DNA of 64,000 nt from Veillonella sp. 3891 (GTDB lineage: Bacteria > Bacillota > Negativicutes > Veillonellales > Veillonellaceae): NCBI RefSeq assembly GCF_003992315.1, contig NZ_RQVE01000009.1:19331-83330 (forward strand), written 5' to 3'. Position 1 is the first letter of the stretch; each line of letters opens with the position of its first letter. Made by a program: the position numbers and the translations under genes. The notes below the pieces were generated by a model. It was not told the DNA's origin. It made no database searches and saw only the letters and a list, made by a program, of their open reading frames with translations. Positions 46,894-55,253 of this stretch are shown here, in pieces.

Positions 46894-48495
46894 ATGAAAT
46901 TACATCGTGTAACCTATGTAGTATTTCTCTTTTTCTTAGGAGTTTATGTACTAGGGAACCATCTATTACCAGTGTCGGATCCAGTAGAGTCGAATTACGC
47001 TTTAACCGCAAAAGAGATGGTCCTTTCCGGAGATTGGTTGTCTCCACAAATTTATGGGCACTATTGGTTTGATAAACCAATTATGATTTATTGGCTATTA
47101 AGTTTGTCCTATTCTGTATTCGGTATGACAGACTTTGCAGCACGTTTTCCGTCAGGTCTTTTTGGGGCTTTATCAGTAGCCTTGGTTTACCAAGGAGTGC
47201 GCACCCTAACAGGGCAACGATTAGGCGCTTTGTTATCAGCATTCATATTAGGCACATCTCTCATCGTATGGACTATTGCCCATGGTATCATCACAGATAT
47301 GGTGTTGTTATTTGCTACGGTAGGTACCTTTTATTACGCATATCGTGGGCTACTAGTTAAGAATCCATGGCATATGGCAGTAGCCTATGGCTTTGCGGGT
47401 ATTGCAGTATTGACAAAAGGCCCTGTAGGGCTGGTATTACCGGGATTGTTGTTCTTGATTTATGCAGGAGTTAAACGATCTTGGTCCATGGTGAAAGCTT
47501 TATTTCCATGGCAAGGTATCCTCATACTCTTAGCTATAGTCTTGCCTTGGTATGGATATATGTACCATACTCATGGTATGGAATTTATCAATGGGTTTTT
47601 AGGACTTCATAATGTAACGAGAGCGACCCAATCTGAACATCCTGAGGTAAATCATTGGTGGTATTATCTACCTATTTTCCTAGGGGGATCTCTCCCTTGG
47701 ACGGGGGCTATTCTATATGGTATGTATCGGGGTTGGAAAACAAGAACTGATGCCTATCTATATACCATGATTATGGGTTGGGGCACGATTTTGTTCTATA
47801 CAATGATGGCCACGAAATATCCGACTTATGCCTTTATTTCGGTGATTCCTTTCAGCTTGTTAGGAGCTTTTGGGATTATTTCTTTGAAAGATGCCAGTCA
47901 CCGTGCTTGGTGGTGGGTATTGGTACCGACTTTAGTGTTATGGTGGGCTCTTGGGATTGGAACATTCTTTGCACCGTGGGGCTTTTGGTGGACTCTTCGA
48001 GCTGTTGTCGTAGGTCTTACCTTATTTCTAGGTGGGTGTTATTGGTATCGGAAACGATTGATGATGCCTTTCACGGTGGGGATGGGTACCTTGGTAGTAC
48101 TAGGTATTGTGCTTTTAGAAGGGTTGGTACCATTCTTGGGCTTGCGTTCTTCTGTGACCTATCATGAACAGATACGAAGCTTTCATGGACCTGTGTATTA
48201 TTATGGGGAATATGCGGCGTCAGTGCCGTATTATTTAGATGTGACACCAGTGCGAGTAGAGCCTAGTCCAGAACGATTGGCGAAGTATAATGTACAGCGC
48301 AGTGCGAAGTGGAACGGTAAGAATGTGATGCCTCAAATTGAGGAACAAGAGTTATTTAAACGCTTGCAATCTGGGGAACGGATGCTCATAATTACCAATA
48401 AAAATTATGGTAAAGAATTAGAGGAATCTTCAGTAGGTCAACATTTAGAACGTGATGAAAGTAGTTCTAAGGTAGTACTATTGCATTCCAAATAG
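46894..48495 (+). CDS. ArnT-like glycosyltransferase family 39 (PMT-type) membrane protein
   Basis: A 533-residue integral membrane glycosyltransferase with about 11-13 helices. The periplasmic loop after helix 1 has the GT39/ArnT pattern SDPVESNYALTAKEM, with the catalytic acidic residue, then HYWFDKPIMIYWLLSL. ArnT transfers aminoarabinose from undecaprenyl phosphate to lipid A; related enzymes decorate other envelope lipids or proteins. AGGGAG supports the ATG at 46894 rather than the one at 46888. Donor and acceptor unknown. It follows DedA by 10 bases and precedes the UDG-like gene by 10. Confidence 0.82.
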   Translation: MKLHRVTYVVFLFFLGVYVLGNHLLPVSDPVESNYALTAKEMVLSGDWLSPQIYGHYWFDKPIMIYWLLSLSYSVFGMTDFAARFPSGLFGALSVALVYQGVRTLTGQRLGALLSAFILGTSLIVWTIAHGIITDMVLLFATVGTFYYAYRGLLVKNPWHMAVAYGFAGIAVLTKGPVGLVLPGLLFLIYAGVKRSWSMVKALFPWQGILILLAIVLPWYGYMYHTHGMEFINGFLGLHNVTRATQSEHPEVNHWWYYLPIFLGGSLPWTGAILYGMYRGWKTRTDAYLYTMIMGWGTILFYTMMATKYPTYAFISVIPFSLLGAFGIISLKDASHRAWWWVLVPTLVLWWALGIGTFFAPWGFWWTLRAVVVGLTLFLGGCYWYRKRLMMPFTVGMGTLVVLGIVLLEGLVPFLGLRSSVTYHEQIRSFHGPVYYYGEYAASVPYYLDVTPVRVEPSPERLAKYNVQRSAKWNGKNVMPQIEEQELFKRLQSGERMLIITNKNYGKELEESSVGQHLERDESSSKVVLLHSK

Positions 48496-48505
48496 TGAGG
48501 TATCT

Positions 48506-49204
48506 ATGTCAGTAGAACGATTGATGCGACAATTAAAAGGATTTTCCAGTCCCTATGTGTATAATCCTTGGAATGATTTTGATGAACGCTATGATACTAA
48601 TCAGAGAGCGAGCTCCATTCGGAGAAAACAGTTACAAGCCTATTTGGAGCAGCGATTAGATCGCGCCAAAATTCTTATCATTGCAGAAGCGGTGGGCTAT
48701 CAAGGAGGACGATTTACAGGGATTGCCATGACCTGTGAAAGAATGCTCTTAGGGCATCACCCTACAGTAACCCCATCTATGGTGTTTACTGGATTGGAGC
48801 CGAAACGAACTAGTAATCCAAAGAGCGAGTATATTATAAAACCGACACAAAAAGAAAAGGGCTTTAATGAGCCTACTGATTCTGTGGTGTGGAATGCCAT
48901 GTTAGAAGCTAATATAGACCCTTATGAAGTGGTGTTGTGGAACATTTTTCCATTTCATCCCTTTAAAGGAATAGATGGCTTGACGAACCGGACTCCTACA
49001 AAGCAAGAATTAGACTTAGGGTGGACCTATACGAAACAGCTCTTAGATTTGTTCCCTAGGGCACAGATCCTTGGAGTGGGTCAAAAAGCGAGTCTTACCT
49101 TGGCGGAGTATGGGGTAGAAGTACAAGCTACCTTGCGCCATCCAGCCAATGGAGGAGCGGGACTGTATAAAGAACAATTTAGGGAATTTTGTAAAACCTT
49201 ATAG
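48506..49204 (+). CDS. Uracil-DNA glycosylase-like protein
   Basis: A 232-residue cytosolic protein. A motif at about residues 52-72 (LIIAEAVGYQGGRFTGIAM) resembles the water-activating motif 1 of the UDG superfamily. LWNIFPFHPF near 150 and LRHPANGG near 212 fit the central part and the C-terminal histidine/proline DNA-contact motif. It is divergent from classical Ung, and the usual catalytic aspartate or asparagine cannot be confirmed. The start follows GTGAGG. It ends the run begun by the DedA gene. A base-excision repair role is likely but not certain. Confidence 0.62.
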   Translation: MSVERLMRQLKGFSSPYVYNPWNDFDERYDTNQRASSIRRKQLQAYLEQRLDRAKILIIAEAVGYQGGRFTGIAMTCERMLLGHHPTVTPSMVFTGLEPKRTSNPKSEYIIKPTQKEKGFNEPTDSVVWNAMLEANIDPYEVVLWNIFPFHPFKGIDGLTNRTPTKQELDLGWTYTKQLLDLFPRAQILGVGQKASLTLAEYGVEVQATLRHPANGGAGLYKEQFREFCKTL

Positions 49205-49207
49205 AGT

Positions 49208-49288
49208 GAAAAGCCGTGGCGCTTCTAAAAAGACGAAAAGCCGCAGCGCTTCTAAAAAAGCGAAAAGCCGCAGCGCTTCTAAAAACTG
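49208..49288 (+). repeat. Three tandem 27-bp repeats
   Basis: Units at 49208-49234, 49235-49261 and 49262-49288 share GAAAAGCCG-N2-GCGCTTCTAAAAA with few changes. They begin 4 bases after the UDG-like stop. Each unit's start is nearly complementary to 49310-49326, so they look like repeated left arms of one terminator. Confidence 0.85.
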
Positions 49289-49330
49289 CCCTACGCGAAA
49301 GTTTTCAGTAAGCACTACGGCTTTTCTTGC
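49262..49330 (+). terminator. Hairpin with amplified 5' arm after the UDG-like gene
   Basis: AAGCACTACGGCTTTTC at 49310-49326 can pair with the first 17 bases of any of the three tandem units. Unit 1 pairs best (one mismatch, one wobble); units 2 and 3 have two mismatches. A T-rich run (CTTTTCTT) is part of the right arm. Confidence 0.55.
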
Positions 49331-49340
49331 GGTGGATTAA

Positions 49341-49384
49341 AAAATAGAGGAAGGTTGATATGGCTCAACTTTCCTCTATTTTAT
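49341..49384. terminator. Bidirectional terminator (dispersed family copy 7)
   Basis: TAGAGGAAGGTTGA at 49345-49358 pairs with TCAACTTTCCTCTA at 49365-49378 (one wobble). It has AAAA before and TTTTA after, between the UDG-like gene and the convergent biotin operon. Confidence 0.85.
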
Positions 49385-49435
49385 TTGGAACTTATTTTTT
49401 GTAGCTCCCTTTATGGAAATTCAGGAGGAGCTTTG

Positions 49436-50596
49436 TTATAAGGTCTTTTGTATTGGTAGTCTTTGTAATACTTGGATGACCTTGTCTAATTCTTCTTCTG
49501 TGTGTGCAGCGGTGACGGTTAAGCGCAATCGTCCAGTGTTGACAGGGACTGTGGGAGGGCGAATGCCACTGAGGATAATGCCTTCTCGTTCACATAGGCG
49601 ACTGGCTTCTAATGTATCTTCGTTAGAGCCGATGATGATAGGAAATATCGGTGTATCATCGCTGCTAGGGATTCCTAGTGATTGCAAGGCGTTATGCATA
49701 TATTCTGTATTGCTTCGCAGTTTTTGATATACACTAGGTTCCTCTACTAATACTTCTAGGGCACCGATGCTAGTCCCAATGTCAGCAGGGGACAAAGCGG
49801 TGGCAAAGATGAAGGGACGACTGTGGTTGATGATATAGTCGATGATGGTTTGGCTACCGCAGACGTATCCTCCGATGGACCCTAAGGCTTTACTCATAGT
49901 GCCAGTGATGATGATACGTGGGTTTTCACAATGAAAGTGATGCGCTGTGCCACGGCCTTCACCAATGACGCCAGTAGCATGAGCATCGTCTACTATAAGT
50001 AGGGCATCGTACCGTTCTGCAAGTTCCAATAGTTCAGGTAAGGGAGCTATATCCCCATCCATGCTGAACACTCCATCAGTGATGATAAAACGCATACCAT
50101 AGTGCTTAGATTGGCTTAATGAGGATTCTAGACCTGCCAGATCCTTGTGAGGGTAGACTTGTACTTTAGCGCCACTGAGACGACATCCGTCGATGAGGCT
50201 AGCGTGATTCAATTCATCACTAAAAATAATATCTCCTTTATGAACTAGGGCAGAGATTGTTCCTAGATTTGCCATAAACCCAGCTGTGAAAGTGAGTGCC
50301 TTTTCACAGTCTTTCCACTGTGCAAGACGGTGCTCTAGTTCTTGAAATAAAGGGAAAGAACCAGAGGTAAGGCGAGCGCCACCAGAACCGGCGCCATATT
50401 GTTGGATGGCCTGTAAGGCTCGATCTTTCACGTGGGGATGATGGGTTAAGCCTAGGTAATTATTTGATGCCATCATTAGATAGGTGGAACCTTCATACAT
50501 AACATGAGTAGCATCGATAGGAGTATAGGTGCGAGGAGAACGAAATTGTGATTCCTCTTGGCGCTTGACTAAGGCTTCGGAGTATCGATTAAACAT
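49436..50596 (-). CDS. bioF: 8-amino-7-oxononanoate synthase
   Basis: PLP-dependent condensation of pimeloyl-CoA (or -ACP) with alanine, the first ring-forming step of biotin synthesis. The 386-residue length fits the alpha-oxoamine synthase family. ASNNYLGLTHHP, GAGSGGARLTSG, DELNHASLIDG and VDDAHATGVIGEGRG are present, with the PLP lysine in TMSKALGSIGGYV. It starts within the last 8 bases of bioW, so the two are translationally coupled. It is last gene of the minus-strand operon. The later enzymes bioA, bioD and bioB are not in the window. Confidence 0.93.
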   Translation of the reverse strand: MFNRYSEALVKRQEESQFRSPRTYTPIDATHVMYEGSTYLMMASNNYLGLTHHPHVKDRALQAIQQYGAGSGGARLTSGSFPLFQELEHRLAQWKDCEKALTFTAGFMANLGTISALVHKGDIIFSDELNHASLIDGCRLSGAKVQVYPHKDLAGLESSLSQSKHYGMRFIITDGVFSMDGDIAPLPELLELAERYDALLIVDDAHATGVIGEGRGTAHHFHCENPRIIITGTMSKALGSIGGYVCGSQTIIDYIINHSRPFIFATALSPADIGTSIGALEVLVEEPSVYQKLRSNTEYMHNALQSLGIPSSDDTPIFPIIIGSNEDTLEASRLCEREGIILSGIRPPTVPVNTGRLRLTVTAAHTEEELDKVIQVLQRLPIQKTL

Positions 50597-51344
50597 GGTG
50601 AATCCCTTTCGTTGTGACCCACGTAGGAGTGGATGTAAAATACTGTATTACTTCTTCTATCGGTGCATCGTCAGTGATAAAGAAGGCGCGACCACCAATA
50701 GGACTACCATAGACTTTCATAGGGCTTAACCGATGGTAGGTAGTGCCATAGGACACATAGCCCGTCGTATACTGTGGATCATCGGACCAACATAGTTCAC
50801 CTAGTACGTAAGGCGATGCGAGGACCTTGCTTGCTAGGATGAGAGCCTCCCTAGAATGGATGGAAGAACAGCCATAATATTGCAAATGGTGGTGTATGTC
50901 TGCATCTGATTCGGCATCCATACGGGACACACGTACTGTTTGGGGATACACCTCACCAGTAATAGCATTGATGAGCCAAGCCCCGCTCACAGTTTCTGTA
51001 TTTTTGCTGAGTTTGGTAAAAGCCTTTTGAATCGCCTGTTCGTGAATCTGCACTTGTTGTAATAGTTGGGTAGCTACCCGATGAGATTCCTCGATTGTTT
51101 CTGATTCTGTAGTAGCCACCATGAGAGCAGGGACTTTCATGATGGATTCGTCAGTAATCTCATCAATTTGTAAATTGATAAAATCTGGACGACCTTTGCT
51201 GTGTTGTAATGCTCGCTGTAAAAATTCTTCTGAAATGCGTGATAAGGATTCTAAAGAGACGAGACGTTCAGCTCCTGAAATATGAGAACCTCCTTGTTCA
51301 TGAGGGCCTCCCTTAGCAGCGCGCATACGAATGCTATAGACCAT
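50589..51344 (-). CDS. bioW: 6-carboxyhexanoate--CoA ligase (pimeloyl-CoA synthetase)
   Basis: Activates pimelate with ATP and CoA to pimeloyl-CoA for biotin synthesis. The 251-residue length and the N-terminal YSIRMRAAKGGPHEQGGSHISGAER are characteristic of BioW. VRVSRMDAESDADI and LCWSDDPQYTTGYVSY further on are also family-like. It overlaps bioF by 8 bases and starts 6 bases after the S-component-like gene, forming a tight operon. Use of BioW implies an external or separately made pimelate supply, which makes the upstream membrane gene interesting. Confidence 0.92.
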   Translation of the reverse strand: MVYSIRMRAAKGGPHEQGGSHISGAERLVSLESLSRISEEFLQRALQHSKGRPDFINLQIDEITDESIMKVPALMVATTESETIEESHRVATQLLQQVQIHEQAIQKAFTKLSKNTETVSGAWLINAITGEVYPQTVRVSRMDAESDADIHHHLQYYGCSSIHSREALILASKVLASPYVLGELCWSDDPQYTTGYVSYGTTYHRLSPMKVYGSPIGGRAFFITDDAPIEEVIQYFTSTPTWVTTKGIHHV

Positions 51345-51350
51345 GAGAGA

Positions 51351-51845
51351 CTAACCTTGATGCGCTTTCAACGTCGTAGCTAAGCGTGGTAGACGTCGCA
51401 AGATACTGTAGAAGATAGGGCTTACAATGACTGTGAAAATCATGCCAGGTACTGCCATCACAAGCATAGGAATGACCATTTTGCCAAAGGATAAACCAAT
51501 GGTGATACGGGCGATAGCAGACGCAATAGGACCAGAGATAAGAATAGACCACATGCGATTTTTGCCAATCCATAAAATGAGTCCTACGATGAGGCGGAAT
51601 TGCATGGCAATGGCAACGTTTAATAAGTTTTGTGTGCCTAATACAAGACCAATCAAACTAGAAAGACAGCCGCAGATGATGTACTTGCGGAATCCGAAGG
51701 CAGCGCAAATTGCTACCGCTAAAGGAGCAGATAGTTGGAACTCTACACCGGGAATTAAGTTGGGAATTTTGATGCCTCCTAGAATTGTCATCATCGCCGT
51801 TAAGATAGCGATCTCTGCAATTGTGTGAATACTTACATTTTTCAT
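51351..51845 (-). CDS. ECF-type S-component-like membrane protein in the biotin operon (not classical BioY)
   Basis: A 164-residue, very hydrophobic protein with about five to six membrane segments. The N-terminal segment IAEIAILTAMMTILGGIKIP and internal GVEFQLSAPLAVAICAAFG resemble ECF S components. It lacks the BioY landmarks I know, and I do not recognise its family. It is first gene of the operon with bioW and bioF, behind a promoter with a BirA-type operator, so its cargo is probably biotin or a precursor; pimelate would suit BioW. AGGAGGTC precedes the ATG. Substrate is inferred from context. Confidence 0.6.
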   Translation of the reverse strand: MKNVSIHTIAEIAILTAMMTILGGIKIPNLIPGVEFQLSAPLAVAICAAFGFRKYIICGCLSSLIGLVLGTQNLLNVAIAMQFRLIVGLILWIGKNRMWSILISGPIASAIARITIGLSFGKMVIPMLVMAVPGMIFTVIVSPIFYSILRRLPRLATTLKAHQG

Positions 51846-51859
51846 TTTGTGACCTCCTA

Positions 51860-51893
51860 TTGTAAACTTTCAAAAACCTTACTTCGTTTACAT
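51860..51893 (-). promoter_or_regulatory. BirA-type operator of the biotin operon
   Basis: TTGTAAAC at 51860-51867 and GTTTACAT at 51886-51893 form an inverted repeat with an 18-base centre. This matches the biotin repressor BirA consensus, TTGTAAACC-N14-16-GGTTTACAA, apart from the inner bases. It overlaps the -10 element, so binding would block transcription when biotin is plentiful. Confidence 0.8.
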
Positions 51894-51920
51894 TATAAAA
51901 CGCAATTGCATATAGTGCAA
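51892..51920 (-). promoter_or_regulatory. Promoter of the biotin operon
   Basis: On the minus strand, TTGCAC (51920-51915), 17-base spacer, TATAAT (51897-51892). Overlapping copies of CAATTGCA and TGCAAT around the -35 (51902-51933) form additional dyads. Confidence 0.85.
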
Positions 51921-51962
51921 TATTCAATTGCAAATTTTATGGATTAGGGAGAGGCGCCTTAG

Positions 51963-51992
51963 TTGCTTAGGGTGGATTTTCTATAGTATAAT
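51963..51992 (+). promoter_or_regulatory. Promoter of the RNase J gene
   Basis: TTGCTT at 51963-51968, 18-base spacer, TATAAT at 51987-51992. It implies a leader of about 270 bases. Confidence 0.6.
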
Positions 51993-52104
51993 AAAGGTAA
52001 TTATTTTGATCGGCTTATGAACCTTATGGGTTCCCAAATGTTTCACAGTAGAAGTATGTATAGAGGGTATATGCTTTGCTGTGTAGAAGAATGTGACATA
52101 GATA

Positions 52105-52258
52105 GTGAGAAAGGTTTCTCACAGTGTTTTGCTGTATGAATACGAACAGAAATAGATACTTATTTGTGCTTACATGCCGATACATGCTTAACCATCTGAG
52201 GGTGGGATTATATAGTCTTGGACTATGGTAGTATGTATAGACAGTACGACTATAGTCC
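52105..52258 (+). promoter_or_regulatory. Long structured leader of the RNase J gene
   Basis: GTGAGAAA at 52105-52112 pairs with TTTCTCAC at 52115-52122. Further down, GGACTAT (52220-52226) can pair either with ATAGTC just upstream (52212-52217) or with ATAGTCC (52252-52258), which ends 3 bases before the TAGGAGG site. These alternative folds suggest post-transcriptional control. I see no open frame in the leader. Confidence 0.45.
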
Positions 52259-52272
52259 TGTAGGAGGAAATT

Positions 52273-54186
52273 TTGAATATACAAGAAGAAAGAACAAATA
52301 TAGCTGCACCGGTAGGTGAAGCTACGCAACAACGACCACGTTCTACAACACGTACACGCCGCACGACGGGTCAAAATCGTCGTACCACTGTGAAAGCTGA
52401 GGGGGAACGTACCAGTCGTCCGCGAGGTGACAATGGTGACCGCCGTCAATCTAATCGTGGTCCGCGTAAACCACAACGTGCCAATACAACTGTGGAAAAA
52501 CATGAACAAATAAATCGTTCCCATGCGCGAAAAGATAAATTGCAAATCATTCCATTAGGTGGTCTAGGTGAGATCGGTAAAAACATGACCATTTTCCAAT
52601 ATGGTGATGATATTGTCGTGTTGGATGCGGGATTAGCATTCCCAGAAAATGATATGTTAGGGGTAGATATTGTAATCCCTGATATGAGTTATTTAATCGA
52701 GCATAAAGATAAAGTACGTGCCGTGGTGATTACTCATGGTCATGAAGACCACATTGGGTCCTTGGCGTACTTATTAAAAGAAGTGAACGTACCTGTGTAT
52801 GCTACAAACTTAGTATGTGGATTGATCGAAGGCAAATTAAAAGAACATCACGTAAAAGCTAAAAAATTACAAGTTGTAAAAGCTGGTGATGAATTTAAAA
52901 TTGGATGCTTTAAAGTGGGCTTTATCCAAACGAACCACTCCATTCCAGATGCGTGTGCTATTTTCTTAGAAACTCCAGTTGGTACTGTGGTACATACGGG
53001 GGACTTCAAAGTGGATCAAACTCCAGTAGATGGCAAATTAATGGACGTTCACAAATTTGCAGAGCTTGGCAACAAAGGCGTATTGGCGCTTATGTCCGAC
53101 TCCACAAATGTAGAAAAACCAGGGTTTACTCCATCTGAAAGTTCTGTAGGACCAGCGATTATGCGTGCTGTCGCAGAAGCTACTGGTCGTGTTATTTTAG
53201 CGACATTTGCATCCAATGTGTCTCGTTTACAACAAGCCATTGATGCAGCGGTAGCCACAAAACGTAAAGTAGTGGTGTTAGGTCGTTCCATGGTAAATGT
53301 TACAGAAATTGCTCAAGAACGTGGCTACTTAACAGTACCAGAAGGAACGATCATCGGTGATGATGAAATGAATCGCTACCGTGCTGATGAAATTATGATC
53401 TTAACAACAGGTTCCCAAGGTGAACCAATGGCAGGTCTATCTCGTATGTCTACGAACAATCACCGTACCGTAGAGATCACGCCAAATGATACTGTTATTA
53501 TCTCTGCCACACCAATTCCTGGTAATGAAGCGGCTGTAGGACGTACTATCGATAACTTATTGCGCCAAGGCGCTCATGTAGTTTATGGCAAAGATCGTGG
53601 TATTCACGTGTCTGGTCATGGTAGCCAAGAAGATTTAAAAACTATGTTGAACTTGGTGAGACCTAAATTCTTTATCCCAGTTCATGGGGAATACCGCATG
53701 TTGAAAAAACATGGTGAACTGGCTGTGTCCATGGGGATTGTAAAGCCTAGCAATGTCTTGGTAGGCGATAATGGACAAATTTTTGAGTTTACTACTCGTA
53801 CAGGTCGCTTAGCAGGTCGTGTGCCAGCGGGCAAAGTTTTTGTGGATGGCTTAGGTGTAGGTGATGTAGGTAATATCGTTATCCGTGATCGTCAACAATT
53901 AGCACAAGAAGGGATGGTGGTCGTTGTGATGGCAATGGACCGTGCGTCTGGTACGATCGTAGCGGGTCCAGATATGCTATCTCGTGGCTTTGTATATGTT
54001 CGTGATGCAGAAGAATTATTAAGCGAAGCACAACGTCGTGTAGATGCAGCAGTAGAGAAATGTGAAATGGACCACATCAAAGATTGGACAACTATCAAAA
54101 CAGTGGTGCGTGACACATTAGGTAAATTCTTCTATGAAAAAACACGCCGTCGTCCAATGATTCTACCAATCATTCAAGACGTATAA
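52273..54186 (+). CDS. rnj: Ribonuclease J
   Basis: Metallo-beta-lactamase/beta-CASP ribonuclease with 5'-3' exonuclease and endonuclease activity, central to Firmicute mRNA decay and rRNA processing. The 637-residue protein starts at TTG 52273, 5 bases after AGGAGG; no ATG is suitably placed. Residues 1 to about 85 are an arginine-rich, low-complexity extension not found in Bacillus RNase J. The catalytic core begins at IIPLGGLGEIGKNM. Metal motif HGHEDHIG is near 154. HTGDFKVD, SDSTNVEKPG, TGSQGEPM and HVSGHG follow. The C-terminal domain ends with FYEKTRRRPMILPII. Confidence 0.94.
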   Translation: MNIQEERTNIAAPVGEATQQRPRSTTRTRRTTGQNRRTTVKAEGERTSRPRGDNGDRRQSNRGPRKPQRANTTVEKHEQINRSHARKDKLQIIPLGGLGEIGKNMTIFQYGDDIVVLDAGLAFPENDMLGVDIVIPDMSYLIEHKDKVRAVVITHGHEDHIGSLAYLLKEVNVPVYATNLVCGLIEGKLKEHHVKAKKLQVVKAGDEFKIGCFKVGFIQTNHSIPDACAIFLETPVGTVVHTGDFKVDQTPVDGKLMDVHKFAELGNKGVLALMSDSTNVEKPGFTPSESSVGPAIMRAVAEATGRVILATFASNVSRLQQAIDAAVATKRKVVVLGRSMVNVTEIAQERGYLTVPEGTIIGDDEMNRYRADEIMILTTGSQGEPMAGLSRMSTNNHRTVEITPNDTVIISATPIPGNEAAVGRTIDNLLRQGAHVVYGKDRGIHVSGHGSQEDLKTMLNLVRPKFFIPVHGEYRMLKKHGELAVSMGIVKPSNVLVGDNGQIFEFTTRTGRLAGRVPAGKVFVDGLGVGDVGNIVIRDRQQLAQEGMVVVVMAMDRASGTIVAGPDMLSRGFVYVRDAEELLSEAQRRVDAAVEKCEMDHIKDWTTIKTVVRDTLGKFFYEKTRRRPMILPIIQDV

Positions 54187-54198
54187 GGATTGTGATAT

Positions 54199-54235
54199 AA
54201 TAGGCATATGACGAAAGTCATATGTCTATTTATTG
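54199..54235 (+). terminator. Rho-independent terminator of the RNase J gene
   Basis: AATAGGCATATGAC at 54199-54212, GAAA loop, GTCATATGTCTATT at 54217-54230 (one wobble), then TATT. Stable tetraloop stem. Confidence 0.8.
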
Positions 54236-54289
54236 TATTGGCATAGAACGATGTCGACCCTTGAGGGAGACATAGTGTGGAGTTAGTAT

Positions 54290-55237
54290 ATGAATCAAAC
54301 AAGTACAAAGTCCGTCGTAGAGTCTGGTATCTTAACGGCATTGATGATTGTCTTTGCCATGATAGGTCTCAGTGTACCTATGCTTGGATTTTTTGGATCT
54401 ATTTTTGTGCCTATGACGATTGCCATTGTAGGTGTACGTCATGGTTTTCGCTGGAGCCTATTATCTGTTGTATCAGCGATGATAGCCATTGCCTTTTTAT
54501 TAGGACCTTTGACGGCCATAGTAGAAGGGGGAGTCTTTGGTGTGATTGGTATTTTAATCGGTTATGGATTAAGCAAGCACTGGTCGATTTTTAAATTGCT
54601 AATGATTCCTGCTGTGGTATTAATACTAGCAGTAGTCGTTCAGTTTTGGGCATCTGCTTTGGTGATGCAGGTAAGCCCTACAGAGATGTGGTCATCTTTG
54701 GAAGAACAAATTACAGTATCCATGCAGGATATGTATGTACAGCAAGGGCTTTCAGAGGAGCAAGTGACAACAGCGATGGCAGCCTTGCAAGATCAAATTG
54801 AAATCATGAAAAAAGTATTGATTGCAGGACTGTTTTGCTCTGGCGTAGCGATTTCGTATATTATTAATCGTCTTACCTATCTTGTGCTCAGTCGTATCGG
54901 TACCTATCATGTTCCTGAAATGCCTACCATCAAAGGGTGGCGTGTACCAGACTGGGCCTTGCATATCTTTTTAGTGGGGGTCATTTCCTATTTTGTGAAA
55001 CAATATATTCCACTCCTTGAATACGCAGGCTATAATTTGATGTATTTAGGTGGTATAATGCTATTTATACGAGGTATATCTTGTGTTTGGCGTATTAGTA
55101 AAAGTTACAATCCGCCGAAGATTGTGCCGTGGATTGTGCTAGCTATATTTGTTGTGATGTCACAATCTGCTGCGATATTAGGCGCCTTAGATGTATTCTT
55201 GCACATAGAGAAACGATGGGGCAGACGAAGTGAGTAA
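54290..55237 (+). CDS. DUF2232 (YybS-like) membrane protein
   Basis: A 315-residue polytopic membrane protein with about eight helices, of the DUF2232/YybS group that precedes gdpP (yybT) and rplI in many Firmicutes. The N-terminal part (VESGILTALMIVFAMIG, then FLLGPLTAIVEGGVFG) recalls ECF S-component folds. Function is unknown; a structural or transport role tied to the GdpP membrane complex is speculation. It overlaps the region before gdpP, with its stop just ahead of the gdpP ribosome site, so they are one operon. Confidence 0.82.
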   Translation: MNQTSTKSVVESGILTALMIVFAMIGLSVPMLGFFGSIFVPMTIAIVGVRHGFRWSLLSVVSAMIAIAFLLGPLTAIVEGGVFGVIGILIGYGLSKHWSIFKLLMIPAVVLILAVVVQFWASALVMQVSPTEMWSSLEEQITVSMQDMYVQQGLSEEQVTTAMAALQDQIEIMKKVLIAGLFCSGVAISYIINRLTYLVLSRIGTYHVPEMPTIKGWRVPDWALHIFLVGVISYFVKQYIPLLEYAGYNLMYLGGIMLFIRGISCVWRISKSYNPPKIVPWIVLAIFVVMSQSAAILGALDVFLHIEKRWGRRSE

Positions 55238-55253
55238 ACCTAGAGGAGGTAGT

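Noticed and set aside
49208..49288. Possible mini CRISPR array
   Set aside because: Three 27-bp units are directly abutting, with no spacers between them and no cas genes anywhere in the window.
49149..49340. 63-codon frame with KSRSASKKA repeats
   Set aside because: It overlaps the end of the UDG-like gene, has no ribosome site, and its repeats are better explained as terminator-arm duplications.
51351..51845. Calling this gene bioY outright
   Set aside because: The context fits biotin, but the protein lacks BioY landmarks I can recognise, so only an S-component-like call is given.
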